Source: an uncultured Bacteroidales bacterium (GTDB lineage: Bacteria; Bacteroidota; Bacteroidia; Bacteroidales; FEN-979). Taken from it: 43,545 bases of DNA. The position numbers and the translations under genes were made by a program. Location of the stretch: NCBI GenBank assembly GCA_903926565.1, contig CAIYJU010000002.1, positions 1-43,545 of the forward strand, read 5' to 3'. Under the pieces are notes generated by a model. The model had not been told where the DNA came from and made no database searches. It was given only the letters and a program-made list of their open reading frames with translations. Shown here one piece after another: positions 19,068 to 27,309 of this stretch (positions are counted from its first letter, which is position 1; each line of letters begins with the position of its first letter).

Positions 19068-19176
19068 ACTGCTTTTATATTTTGCCAAATGTGCAAATTA
19101 TTTGAGTGTTTACCACTGTCCGATAAGAAAAATGCTTTTAACTACCGTCGCGGATGGAACAGTAATCTACTCTTTC

Positions 19177-21033
19177 TCAATTAATAACAACCATGCCATT
19201 CACTGTCAGGGTAACACTTGGATTGATGGTCAGCATACCCCCTGGCAGGATGACAATATCTTTTCCAAGATTCAAATTTTTGTTCAGGATGGTAGTGGAA
19301 GTTACACCAACTGTGACATCACAGGCGGCACCGATCACGAGGTTTCCGGCACCACTGATTGATTGTGTGGCCGTTCCGTCAAATTTGAGCATGCCCGGAG
19401 CGGGATTGAACCTGAGGGTTCCGGCTGCGACGACCAGGTTGCCCCTGATGATGCATCCGCCCGGAAAGTCGAATCCGGCGGTCACTGCGTTTGTAACGGT
19501 GAGGTTGTCGAATGTGCAGGTGGCTGTACCCGTGCTTACGGTCTGGTTGAATGTTACTGCATCGATCTCAAAATTCGAATAGGTTCGTCCGGGGAGGGAG
19601 GGTGCTGAGTTTGCTTTATGTTTATATAGGCTGCCCGGCTGGAAAACCACGACACTTCCGGGGGTAGTGGCACCGAAGGGGGGCAACCCTGATTCAAGGG
19701 TATAAACCGAACCACCGGCAAAGGTCACCGAATTGAGGGCGGTTGTTCCGAATGGTGTTCCGCTGAAAGCAGTTCCTGCAGTAAACAATGAGCCGCTGTT
19801 AAAGACAATGGAACCGGCGCTGGTTCCGGTTAACTGATGGGCTGCATTCTGAAACACCAGGTTGCCCGAGATCGTCGCGATGAACCCGGCCGGGAGGCTC
19901 ATCAATACAGGACCGGTACTGCTGACTGTCAGGGCCGACCCTGCCGTGACTTCAAATTGCGGGGAGACTGCTCCTGCAACCCCGATGGTGACTGCAAAAG
20001 CGGAAGTGTTCCCTGTGAAAGTAACTACTGCATTGTTGATTACCCGGAGCCTTCCCAGGGACTGGGCAGTTGTGACATCGACCGTTACCGCTGCTACCGG
20101 TCGGATTGCACCGTCGAAGATGAGGATATCACCCGGTACGGCAACCGTCCTTGCCGGTGTCCAGCTTGAAGCGGATGACCAGTTTCCGGAGGCAACATTC
20201 CAGGTATAGGTTCCCGGTACCGGCATGGATGCCGGCCATATCTGGGCTGCATATTCAGGATGGTCGATAAATGGATTCCGGTTATGCTGTACAAGCTTGT
20301 AAATCGAATCGTTACGGTTGATCTCCTTTTGTGAAACCGGATCCTGCAGGTTCCAGAGCATCATCAGGCTTTGCGCCCAGGGTTTCAGCTGAGATCTGGT
20401 CGTCATGTCAGTGATATCCCATCCGCTGTCTTCATTGTAATAGCGTGTTGCCATGTAAAAGTAGGTGCGGGCAAAGTCACCCTTGTATTCATCACGGGGT
20501 TCAAAAACAACACCACCATAACCAGCAGATACGTTAGGACCCAGTTTACCTCCATTCAGGGATGTCCATGTTGCTGTTCCTACTTCCCCATGCGGATAGT
20601 TACTTCGTTTTCCGTTCACATACCCATCAGTCGGATAAAGGTGGAATATGTCGGAATACATGGGTGATGCGCCATTGAACCAGCTTGAAGGAAAAGAATG
20701 CTCCCTGTTGTAGCAATCACCTTCTCCCCCATAACTGCCACATTGGTCAGCCGAAATAAACGAGTATTCATAGGGCGGGGTTCCGCCCGGGATATCCGAA
20801 TACATATCCCATACCTTCCCGTTTGCCTTTTTATCGGTTTTGACGAACCAGGTCGTCTGGAGCGAAGTATAACTCACCACCGTATGATTGTCGATGATGT
20901 CATGGAGGGCCTGCTGCAGGGCTGTTCCGGAAAGTCCGTTGGCGGGTGTATAATAACCCGCAGGTATTTGTGCGTTTACATAAGCAAACGTTGAAAACAA
21001 GAAGAAGAAAAAACTACTGCGAATACCTTTCAT
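19177..21033 (-). CDS. Secreted endonuclease I family nuclease with beta-solenoid tail
   Basis: 618 residues using ATG 21033; an upstream in-frame start (21081) would put 16 residues before a good signal peptide (MKGIRSSFFFFLFSTFAYVNAQ). Residues about 20-245 form an Endonuclease_1 domain: NREHSFPSSWF (about 110), DIFHLYPTDGYVNGKRSNYPHG (about 125-147, His and Asn of the beta-beta-alpha metal active site) and DFARTYFYMATRYY (about 188). It should cut DNA or RNA non-specifically outside the cell, for nutrient scavenging or matrix degradation. The remainder starts with a WNVASGNWSSASSW motif and continues as a Thr/Val-rich repetitive beta-solenoid, ending at ILPGGMLTINPSVTLTVNG plus five residues. 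No type A sorting domain is present, though the C25 peptidase at 27310 ends in a similar way. Confidence 0.85.
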   Translation of the reverse strand: MKGIRSSFFFFLFSTFAYVNAQIPAGYYTPANGLSGTALQQALHDIIDNHTVVSYTSLQTTWFVKTDKKANGKVWDMYSDIPGGTPPYEYSFISADQCGSYGGEGDCYNREHSFPSSWFNGASPMYSDIFHLYPTDGYVNGKRSNYPHGEVGTATWTSLNGGKLGPNVSAGYGGVVFEPRDEYKGDFARTYFYMATRYYNEDSGWDITDMTTRSQLKPWAQSLMMLWNLQDPVSQKEINRNDSIYKLVQHNRNPFIDHPEYAAQIWPASMPVPGTYTWNVASGNWSSASSWTPARTVAVPGDILIFDGAIRPVAAVTVDVTTAQSLGRLRVINNAVVTFTGNTSAFAVTIGVAGAVSPQFEVTAGSALTVSSTGPVLMSLPAGFIATISGNLVFQNAAHQLTGTSAGSIVFNSGSLFTAGTAFSGTPFGTTALNSVTFAGGSVYTLESGLPPFGATTPGSVVVFQPGSLYKHKANSAPSLPGRTYSNFEIDAVTFNQTVSTGTATCTFDNLTVTNAVTAGFDFPGGCIIRGNLVVAAGTLRFNPAPGMLKFDGTATQSISGAGNLVIGAACDVTVGVTSTTILNKNLNLGKDIVILPGGMLTINPSVTLTVNGMVVIN

Positions 21034-21092
21034 GATCAAGCGTTGGAACATAACAATTCGCAAAGATATGGAAATAATCAAATTGCATCATT

Positions 21093-21611
21093 TCATTGTT
21101 TTTCCGGGATCTCAAGTTCACTGGGATCTGTCATGTTTTCATCGTAAAACCATTCGTTGCTGCCCATAACAGCTTCGGTAATTTTATCAAACGGAATCTT
21201 CATGTACTTTCCTTCGGCCGACACAGCTATTTCTCCGTTTTCGAGGATAATTTCACCGGTTCCGTCATAAAACCTGGGGCCCTCCTGCACAACTCTTCCA
21301 ACAATCTTTATCTCCTGGTCCAATGGGATCGGCTTTCTGAACTTAGTCGTAAGTTCAAGGGTAACACCCCAAAGTTGTTCAGACTTTCCATTGCCAATGG
21401 CCCGCCCGATCGTTTCGTCGAGTATGGTGGCCGCAATCCCCCCATGCATCCTGCCGGGATAACCCTGGTGCTGTTCCGAAGGTTTAATCAATGCAACCAG
21501 CTCGTTGGCATCTGTCTCAAAAAAGGAGGCGTGCAGGCCAAAATCATTTTGAAGGCCGCATACAAAGCACATCTTTGAATTATTCTGTTTTCTTAAAACT
21601 TTATGTTTCAT
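21093..21611 (-). CDS. PaaI-like hotdog thioesterase
   Basis: 172 residues from ATG 21611. The hotdog signature GRMHGGIAATILDETIGRA carries the HGG loop of the PaaI/THEM4 superfamily, followed by VTLELTTKFRKPIPLDQEIKI. Near the N-terminus is KMCFVCGLQNDFGLHASF, a CxxCG stretch common in this subgroup. It likely hydrolyses an acyl-CoA thioester in the cytoplasm; the acyl group cannot be told. It follows the methyltransferase gene at 21637 after 25 bases from this start, so the two are probably cotranscribed. Confidence 0.85.
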   Translation of the reverse strand: MKHKVLRKQNNSKMCFVCGLQNDFGLHASFFETDANELVALIKPSEQHQGYPGRMHGGIAATILDETIGRAIGNGKSEQLWGVTLELTTKFRKPIPLDQEIKIVGRVVQEGPRFYDGTGEIILENGEIAVSAEGKYMKIPFDKITEAVMGSNEWFYDENMTDPSELEIPEKQ

Positions 21612-21636
21612 AGGTATGTTGACTAAAATCAAGTCC

Positions 21637-22812
21637 TTACTTATAACCTAATAACCCCTCAAGGTAATGCTGTTTAATCCCGAAAAGCTCTTTGATGGCA
21701 ACGATTTGTTCCAGGCTTTTTTTTATTTCAGCCGGTTTTCCGGCAACTTTTCGCCCGACAATCATCACATTTTTATGGGTGTGCTCGGTCGAGATAAACT
21801 CAAACACTTTGGTTTTGTATCCATGTGCTTCAAGTAACAGGGCACGGATGGCATCGGTAACAACCTCTGCCTGCCGCTCCTCCAGGATGCCATGTTTTGT
21901 AATGGATTTTAACGCGTTGTTCACCCGGAACTCCCTGCGAATTTGCTTGTGACAGCAAGGTGCGCAAACGATCAGGGAGGCCCCCGAGGCGATCCCTCTG
22001 AAAATAGCGTCATCCGTCGCAGTATCACAGGCATGGAGGGCAATTAAAATGTCGATTTTTTCAAGCACCGCCTTGCCGATGGTCCCGCAAACAAATTTCA
22101 ACTGGCTGAAGGCCGCTTTTTCAGCTATTTCATTGGATAATTTCACAAGTTCTTTCCGTGACTCCACTCCTGTCACTGCAGGCTTTTTCCCCAGGATATT
22201 TGTCAGGTAGTCATACAACGCAAACGTCAGGTAGCCTTTGCCCGAACCCATGTCGGCAACATGAAACTGATCAGGCAAAGCAAGCTCTTTTATAAATGGT
22301 TCAACAAGTTCAATGTACCTGTTTATCTGCAGGTATTTATCATTCATCTCATTCCGCACCTCAAATGCAGAATTCAGCACACCCAGTTCACGCAGGTAAA
22401 TGTTGTTGTGTGCCGGTATCACCCGCTCCTTCACGCGATCGTGACCAAAGGAGGCAACCGGCTTCAGTGCCGGGGCATTTGACCGTATTTTCACTTTTCC
22501 TTTGACATTAACAAGCAGCCTGACCGATTCGGTGGTGGTAAAAAGGTCGGCATTCAAAAAATCATCCTCCATTGCTTTGAAAGTAAGGGCTACTCCCTCT
22601 TCAACATCAAAATTTTTTGTAACATCATTTGTTTTATGACGATAAACGAAATTCAGCCTGACCCCTTTTTTGATCTCAATGATGGTAATGATGATGCTTT
22701 TCAGGTCGGATGCGTGATTTCTTTGATTGCTTAACACCATCTTTATCAATGATTTTGAATTGATAACGTTGTGAAAGTATTCAAAGAAGGCAATCATTTG
22801 CTTGCTTTCCAT
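21637..22812 (-). CDS. SAM-dependent methyltransferase (Methyltransf_32/METTL25-like)
   Basis: 391 residues, ATG at 22812. The first 150 residues have no clear assignment. The SAM-binding motif I is VADMGSGKGYLTFALYDYL (about 186-204), followed by VTGVESRKELVKLSNEIA (acidic residue at the end of beta 2), ILIALHACDTATDDAI and VCAPCCHKQIRREF (about 280-293). The combination of HACDTATD with PCCHKQ is typical of the Methyltransf_32 family, which includes eukaryotic METTL25 and GSTCD; the substrate is not established. The enzyme is cytosolic. It lies just upstream of the thioesterase on the same strand. Confidence 0.8.
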   Translation of the reverse strand: MESKQMIAFFEYFHNVINSKSLIKMVLSNQRNHASDLKSIIITIIEIKKGVRLNFVYRHKTNDVTKNFDVEEGVALTFKAMEDDFLNADLFTTTESVRLLVNVKGKVKIRSNAPALKPVASFGHDRVKERVIPAHNNIYLRELGVLNSAFEVRNEMNDKYLQINRYIELVEPFIKELALPDQFHVADMGSGKGYLTFALYDYLTNILGKKPAVTGVESRKELVKLSNEIAEKAAFSQLKFVCGTIGKAVLEKIDILIALHACDTATDDAIFRGIASGASLIVCAPCCHKQIRREFRVNNALKSITKHGILEERQAEVVTDAIRALLLEAHGYKTKVFEFISTEHTHKNVMIVGRKVAGKPAEIKKSLEQIVAIKELFGIKQHYLEGLLGYK

Positions 22813-22940
22813 TTTGTTTTTTTAAATTCTGCAGGGATTTGAACGAGCCAGACGAATATCATACAAAGTTACGGTTTTTGGGAAGGAAAAAAATCGCTCC
22901 GATCTTAATATTTTCTTATTTTCACGGCAAATTCTGTCAC

Positions 22941-25181
22941 ATGAACCGCTGTCATTTATCTCATTCACGATCAGTACGGATACTGCTCATATTATTATGC
23001 ATGACTGTCATTTCTGCAATGGCTCAGCCCCCCTCCGCCTCCACACCAAAAAAACGCCCGGCAGTTGGCCTTGTTCTCAGCGGAGGCGGTGCGAAGGGCT
23101 TTGCCTACATCGGTCTGCTCAGGGTCATTCAGGAGGCGGGTTTGCCCATCGACTACATCGGCGGATCGAGTATTGGCAGCATCATTGGCGGGTTGTATGC
23201 CATCGGCTATCACCCCGACACCATTGCCCGGCTGATCAGGAGCCAGAATTGGGATGCCTTGCTGAAAGACATTACCGAACGTAAATACATCGCCTACGAG
23301 GAGAAAGGGATCAGTGAGAAAACCATCGTGAGTCTGCCCCTGAAAAACAAGAAATTGGGAATATCATCCATGTACCAGGGCCAGGAGATCAGCCTGCTGT
23401 TGAACAAATTCTTTTCTCCTGCATACAAAATCAATGATTTTTCGAAATTTCAAACCCCGTTTTTGTGCATCGGAACCAACCTGTTTACCGGTGAGGCCAT
23501 CGTCCTCAACAAAGGATACCTGCCCCAGGCGATTCGCGCCAGCATGTCGATCCCCGGATACTTCGAACCCACCGACTATATGGGCTACTATCTCGTTGAC
23601 GGTGGCGTGGTTAACAATTACCCGGTTAAAGAGGTTAAAGAGTTGGGAGCCGGGATCATTGTTGGCGGTGATGTTCAGTCGGGTCTCTATACAACCCGGG
23701 AAGAACTTGGCTCCCTCACTGCCATCGTCGATCAGATCACCTCCTTTTCAAGGATCAGGGCCAATGAAATAGGTGACAGTCTGACCAACCTGAAGGTGAG
23801 GATCACGATGAAGTACGGGCTGATGGATTTTGAACAATACGACTCCATCATGGCAGTGGGGGAACGGATAGCACGGCAGCACTTCAGCGAGATCAAAGCG
23901 CTGGCTGACTCCCTGAATGCCATTGAATATAAGCCACTTAAGCAATACAATACAACACCCGTCACAACTGTTGATGTTGACAGCCTCATCATCAGGGGAA
24001 ACAAAAAAATGAATGACCACTATTTCAAAAGCATTTTTGGCGGATTTCAGCATCGGAAAGTGTCGCTGGATGAACTGGAGAAGGAGATCCGGCTTACATA
24101 TGGATCGGGGTATTTTGACCGTGTTACCTATGAACTGGAATATCGCAACGGAAAAACAAACCTGGTTATCAATGCAGCAGAAGGAGGGCCCGGTGAAGTT
24201 TCAGCCGGGGTTCATTACGACCAGGATTATGGCATCAGCCTCATGCTGGGGGGTACATTCCGCAATGTGCTCGGAAACAATTCAAAGTTAATTGCCGATA
24301 TCAATGTGGCTGTTAACCCCCGGCTCAGGGCAACCTATCTGCTTGGGGTGGGTGGAAAAGGTTCATTCGGGGCGAGCGCCGAGTTTTACACCTTCAGGGT
24401 AGACACCTACGATAAAGATACCAAGAAAAATAAATTCGACCTTACCAACTACAAGGCCTCCGCCTTTTTCAACTACAATTTCCGCAACATGCTTAATTTA
24501 AAAACCGGTTTTGAATACGAATATTTTCGCTTCCGGCAGGATATTGTCATTGACAGCGCTTTTATCCCGTTCGAAAATTTTTCCAGTTACGGCAGCGCAT
24601 TTGTCACCATCAATGCTGATACGCGCAACCGGGCATGCTATCCCACCTCAGGCGTGAAGGCCACGCTGAAGGTTGAATACGTGATGCCATTGTCAAAAAA
24701 CTTTTCGGAGGAGATTTTTTCCAATTCGGCGCTGGTCAGTTTAAAATTTAACCAGAACATACAACTGATGAGGAGGATTGTACTGCAGCCTGGCCTTTTT
24801 GCCGGGGCTACGCTCAACAAATCGGGGTTACCTCCCATTCAGCATTGTTTCGGAACAGGCGGCCTGACAACAGATAATTATATTGAATCTTTTGTGCCAT
24901 TCACAGGGATAAATTTCATTCAGGAATTCGGCTATTATGCACTGATCGGGCGGATGAAGCTCCAATGCAACGTGTATAAAAAACTGTATCTGACCCCCCG
25001 TGTTGATGCGGGCGCCAATGAAGCGAGCCCGGATGCTCTTTTTGCAGGGCGCAATTTCCTGGTCGGATATGGGGTCACAGCCGGATATGACAGTTTTATC
25101 GGGCCACTCGAAATTTCGGTCATGAGTTCAAACATCAACCCCGGGCTCATGTTATTTTTGAATCTGGGGTATTGGTTTTGA
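22941..25181 (+). CDS. Patatin-like phospholipase with POTRA and outer-membrane barrel (PlpD-like)
   Basis: 746 residues from ATG 22941; the frame is open to 22839, but this start gives a proper signal peptide (MNRCHLSHSRSVRILLILLCMTVISAMAQ). The patatin domain has the oxyanion loop GGGAKG (48-53), the nucleophile elbow GGSSIGS with Ser77 and the catalytic Asp220 in LVDGGVVNNYP. A POTRA domain follows (DVDSLIIRGNKKMNDHYF, about 341-427), then a roughly 320-residue BamA/TamA-type beta-barrel ending LMLFLNLGYWF with the expected terminal aromatic residue. The architecture is that of type Vd (PlpD-like) autotransporters: the barrel sits in the outer membrane and presents a Ser-Asp lipid acyl hydrolase. 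Substrates are unknown. Confidence 0.9.
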   Translation: MNRCHLSHSRSVRILLILLCMTVISAMAQPPSASTPKKRPAVGLVLSGGGAKGFAYIGLLRVIQEAGLPIDYIGGSSIGSIIGGLYAIGYHPDTIARLIRSQNWDALLKDITERKYIAYEEKGISEKTIVSLPLKNKKLGISSMYQGQEISLLLNKFFSPAYKINDFSKFQTPFLCIGTNLFTGEAIVLNKGYLPQAIRASMSIPGYFEPTDYMGYYLVDGGVVNNYPVKEVKELGAGIIVGGDVQSGLYTTREELGSLTAIVDQITSFSRIRANEIGDSLTNLKVRITMKYGLMDFEQYDSIMAVGERIARQHFSEIKALADSLNAIEYKPLKQYNTTPVTTVDVDSLIIRGNKKMNDHYFKSIFGGFQHRKVSLDELEKEIRLTYGSGYFDRVTYELEYRNGKTNLVINAAEGGPGEVSAGVHYDQDYGISLMLGGTFRNVLGNNSKLIADINVAVNPRLRATYLLGVGGKGSFGASAEFYTFRVDTYDKDTKKNKFDLTNYKASAFFNYNFRNMLNLKTGFEYEYFRFRQDIVIDSAFIPFENFSSYGSAFVTINADTRNRACYPTSGVKATLKVEYVMPLSKNFSEEIFSNSALVSLKFNQNIQLMRRIVLQPGLFAGATLNKSGLPPIQHCFGTGGLTTDNYIESFVPFTGINFIQEFGYYALIGRMKLQCNVYKKLYLTPRVDAGANEASPDALFAGRNFLVGYGVTAGYDSFIGPLEISVMSSNINPGLMLFLNLGYWF

Positions 25182-25186
25182 ATATG

Positions 25187-26092
25187 TCACAATATTCTCT
25201 TCTTTTTAAACCACCAGAAAATAATGATGCAGATCACAAGCATCAGCATCATGACCACCGGGTAACCCAGTTTCCATTGTAATTCGGGCATGAACTCAAA
25301 GTTCATCCCATAAATCCCGACGATGAAGGTAAGCGGCATGAAAAAGACTGAAAATATCGTCAGTAGTTTCATTACATCGTTGGTTTTCAACGACACCATC
25401 GAGAGATAAATGGATGACAGGTTGGTCGCGTCGTCATGGGTTTCTTCAAAGCTCATGCTGAGTTTCTGAAGAAGATCACGCACGTCCTGCAAGGCATTGG
25501 CATCGCGGTCGGTGGTGGAATGCTGCACAACCACTTCCCTGGAAAAACTTAAAATCCGGCGGTTCAGCCGGCAGGTGTTCTTTAAAAAATAGAGGTGCTC
25601 AAGTGTCGTTCTTGTTTGACGGCCCATAAAAACCTGCTTTTCCATCTGGTCTATCTTTTCAGAAAGGCTGACTGAATTAGCTTCATAAGACTTGACCGCA
25701 AAATACATGATCTTGGTTACAATTTCAGATGGCACACTGATGATACCCGAATCGAGGTATTTTGTCCTGATCTCCTCTATCATGTCCTCATGGACCCGGT
25801 GCACGGTAAGGATCACTTTGTCGCTGAAAAACACAGCAATCTTGTGGCTCATCTGCTGAACAGAGGTCGGGCTTTTTGACTGGGCATCATATACCCTCAT
25901 GATGATGAAGGTAAAATCCTGCAACACCTCTTTTTTGGGAAGATGCGCAGGTTCCAGGCAATCAGCAAGGGTATAATAATCAAGGTGGTACTGCTTTGAA
26001 TACTCCTTCAACTCATCCTCTGTCGGGTCGGTAATATCAACCCACGTTACATGTTCGTTGCTCCAGGTTGATATGTTGGCGGGTTTGTTCAT
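25187..26092 (-). CDS. corA: CorA-type magnesium/divalent cation transporter
   Basis: 301 residues, ATG at 26092. A long N-terminal cytoplasmic domain is followed by two closely spaced membrane helices near the C-terminus (about 243-262 and 272-294). The CorA signature GMN follows the first helix in FIVGIYGMNFEFMPEL, and the protein ends in KKKRIL on the cytoplasmic side, all standard for the family. It should form a homopentameric channel in the inner membrane for Mg2+, possibly Co2+ or Ni2+. It starts 47 bases after the superoxide dismutase gene, so the two may share a transcript. Its stop lies 5 bases from that of the convergent patatin gene, with a weak GAATAT/ATATTC dyad across the junction. 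Confidence 0.9.
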   Translation of the reverse strand: MNKPANISTWSNEHVTWVDITDPTEDELKEYSKQYHLDYYTLADCLEPAHLPKKEVLQDFTFIIMRVYDAQSKSPTSVQQMSHKIAVFFSDKVILTVHRVHEDMIEEIRTKYLDSGIISVPSEIVTKIMYFAVKSYEANSVSLSEKIDQMEKQVFMGRQTRTTLEHLYFLKNTCRLNRRILSFSREVVVQHSTTDRDANALQDVRDLLQKLSMSFEETHDDATNLSSIYLSMVSLKTNDVMKLLTIFSVFFMPLTFIVGIYGMNFEFMPELQWKLGYPVVMMLMLVICIIIFWWFKKKRIL

Positions 26093-26139
26093 GTCAATAG
26101 GTTGTTGAACCGATTCGGATTAGTTGATCAGCCTGGTTT

Positions 26140-27159
26140 TCAATGCCTGCAAAGCCCCTGGATTGTGTGAAACACATCGTGCAATGACGACAGGCTTTTG
26201 GTGATGGTCTTATCATCGGCCTTTTTAACTACCAGCTGATCCAGTTTAACGGAACCCGTGACCAGGTCGTTGATGGATTTTTTAATGTCCGGGGTGTTGA
26301 ACGATGCTGGAATCTTGCCGCTTTGCAACGCTTTTGCCTTTGCGAGCAATTCTCCCGAACGCTCACGGATCGGCTTCAGGTCGCCATTCTCGGAGGGGTG
26401 GAACGTTCCGGCCATCACTTCGTGGAAGTTGTTCAATTCCGTCCAGGTCTCCTTTTCAATGGTTTTCAGCAACGGACTCACCAATGCCTCCTGGTAATTT
26501 TTGTTTACAGCCTCCCAGTTAATAGCATTCATAATAGCAGTAAGATAATCACCACGTAAATTCTTGTATTTCAAGTAATAAGCATGTTCCCAAACGTCGA
26601 TTCCAAGAATCGGGATTCCTCTTTCAGGGGATACATCCATGATGGGATTGTCCTGATTCGGAGATGAGCATACAGCAAGTTTTTTATCTGTGGTCACATA
26701 AAGCCAGGCCCAGCCTGATCCAAACCGGGTTGCACCAGCCTTGCTCAAAAGCATTTTCAGGGTGTCGGGGGAGCCGAAAGTACTTACCACAGCTTTGCCC
26801 ACCTCACTTTGGGGGTTAAACGGACTGGTCAGCGACAATATGTTCCAGAACATGGTATGATTGTAATGTCCTCCACCGTTGTTGCGGATGGCAGCATTCA
26901 ATTCGCCGGCATACAGCATCAGTTCTTCCAGGGAATAGGATTCGTATTTGCTTTCCTTCAGCGCGGCATTGAGATTTTTAACATAGGCGGCATGGTGTTT
27001 TGAATAGTGAATTTCCATGGTAGCTGCATCAATGACAGGCTCCAGGGTGTTGTATGCATAGGGTAATTTCGGCAGTTCAAAAGGATAGTTTTGTGCGGAG
27101 AGGATTGTGCTAAATCCTGCAATCAGGGCGAAAATGACAAAAGTGATGATGTTTTTCAT
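26140..27159 (-). CDS. sodA: Exported Mn-type superoxide dismutase with C-terminal extension
   Basis: 339 residues from ATG 27159, which gives the signal peptide MKNIITFVIFALIAGFSTILSA; the frame is open further upstream. The SOD body (about 25-235) has all metal ligands: His in IHYSKHHAAYV, His in GGGHYNHTMFW, and Asp and His in DVWEHAYYLKY. GGHYNH and the Gln in NQDNPIM favour manganese over iron, but a cambialistic enzyme is possible. About 100 extra residues follow (MAGTFHPSENGDLKPIRERS to FHTIQGLCRH), mostly helical and containing conserved-looking His and a terminal Cys-Arg-His. Most bacterial SODs end near residue 210. It should remove superoxide in the periplasm or outside the cell. 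corA follows after 47 bases. Confidence 0.9.
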   Translation of the reverse strand: MKNIITFVIFALIAGFSTILSAQNYPFELPKLPYAYNTLEPVIDAATMEIHYSKHHAAYVKNLNAALKESKYESYSLEELMLYAGELNAAIRNNGGGHYNHTMFWNILSLTSPFNPQSEVGKAVVSTFGSPDTLKMLLSKAGATRFGSGWAWLYVTTDKKLAVCSSPNQDNPIMDVSPERGIPILGIDVWEHAYYLKYKNLRGDYLTAIMNAINWEAVNKNYQEALVSPLLKTIEKETWTELNNFHEVMAGTFHPSENGDLKPIRERSGELLAKAKALQSGKIPASFNTPDIKKSINDLVTGSVKLDQLVVKKADDKTITKSLSSLHDVFHTIQGLCRH

Positions 27160-27191
27160 TTTATATATTGTTACCGTTAAAGTGTTGATTG

Positions 27192-27222
27192 TATAAATAT
27201 TAATAGTATTATTTAGTGCAAA
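27192..27222 (-). promoter_or_regulatory. Possible promoter of the superoxide dismutase gene
   Basis: The minus strand has TTTG (27219-27222), a 19-base spacer and TATTTATA (27192-27199), an imperfect match to the Bacteroidota TTTG/TAnnTTTG promoter, 33 bases upstream of the ATG at 27159. Confidence 0.35.
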
Positions 27223-27309
27223 TCTAAATAATATTTTGCGCACAACCAAATTATCACTTGTTTTTTCCTTGGCATGATGATGATTAAGGGAAAAAACAGC
27301 TTTGGCAGC

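Noticed and set aside
25180-25197. GAATAT/ATATTC dyad between the convergent patatin and corA genes as a shared terminator
   Set aside because: The stem is only six AT-rich pairs and no convincing U run follows on either strand.
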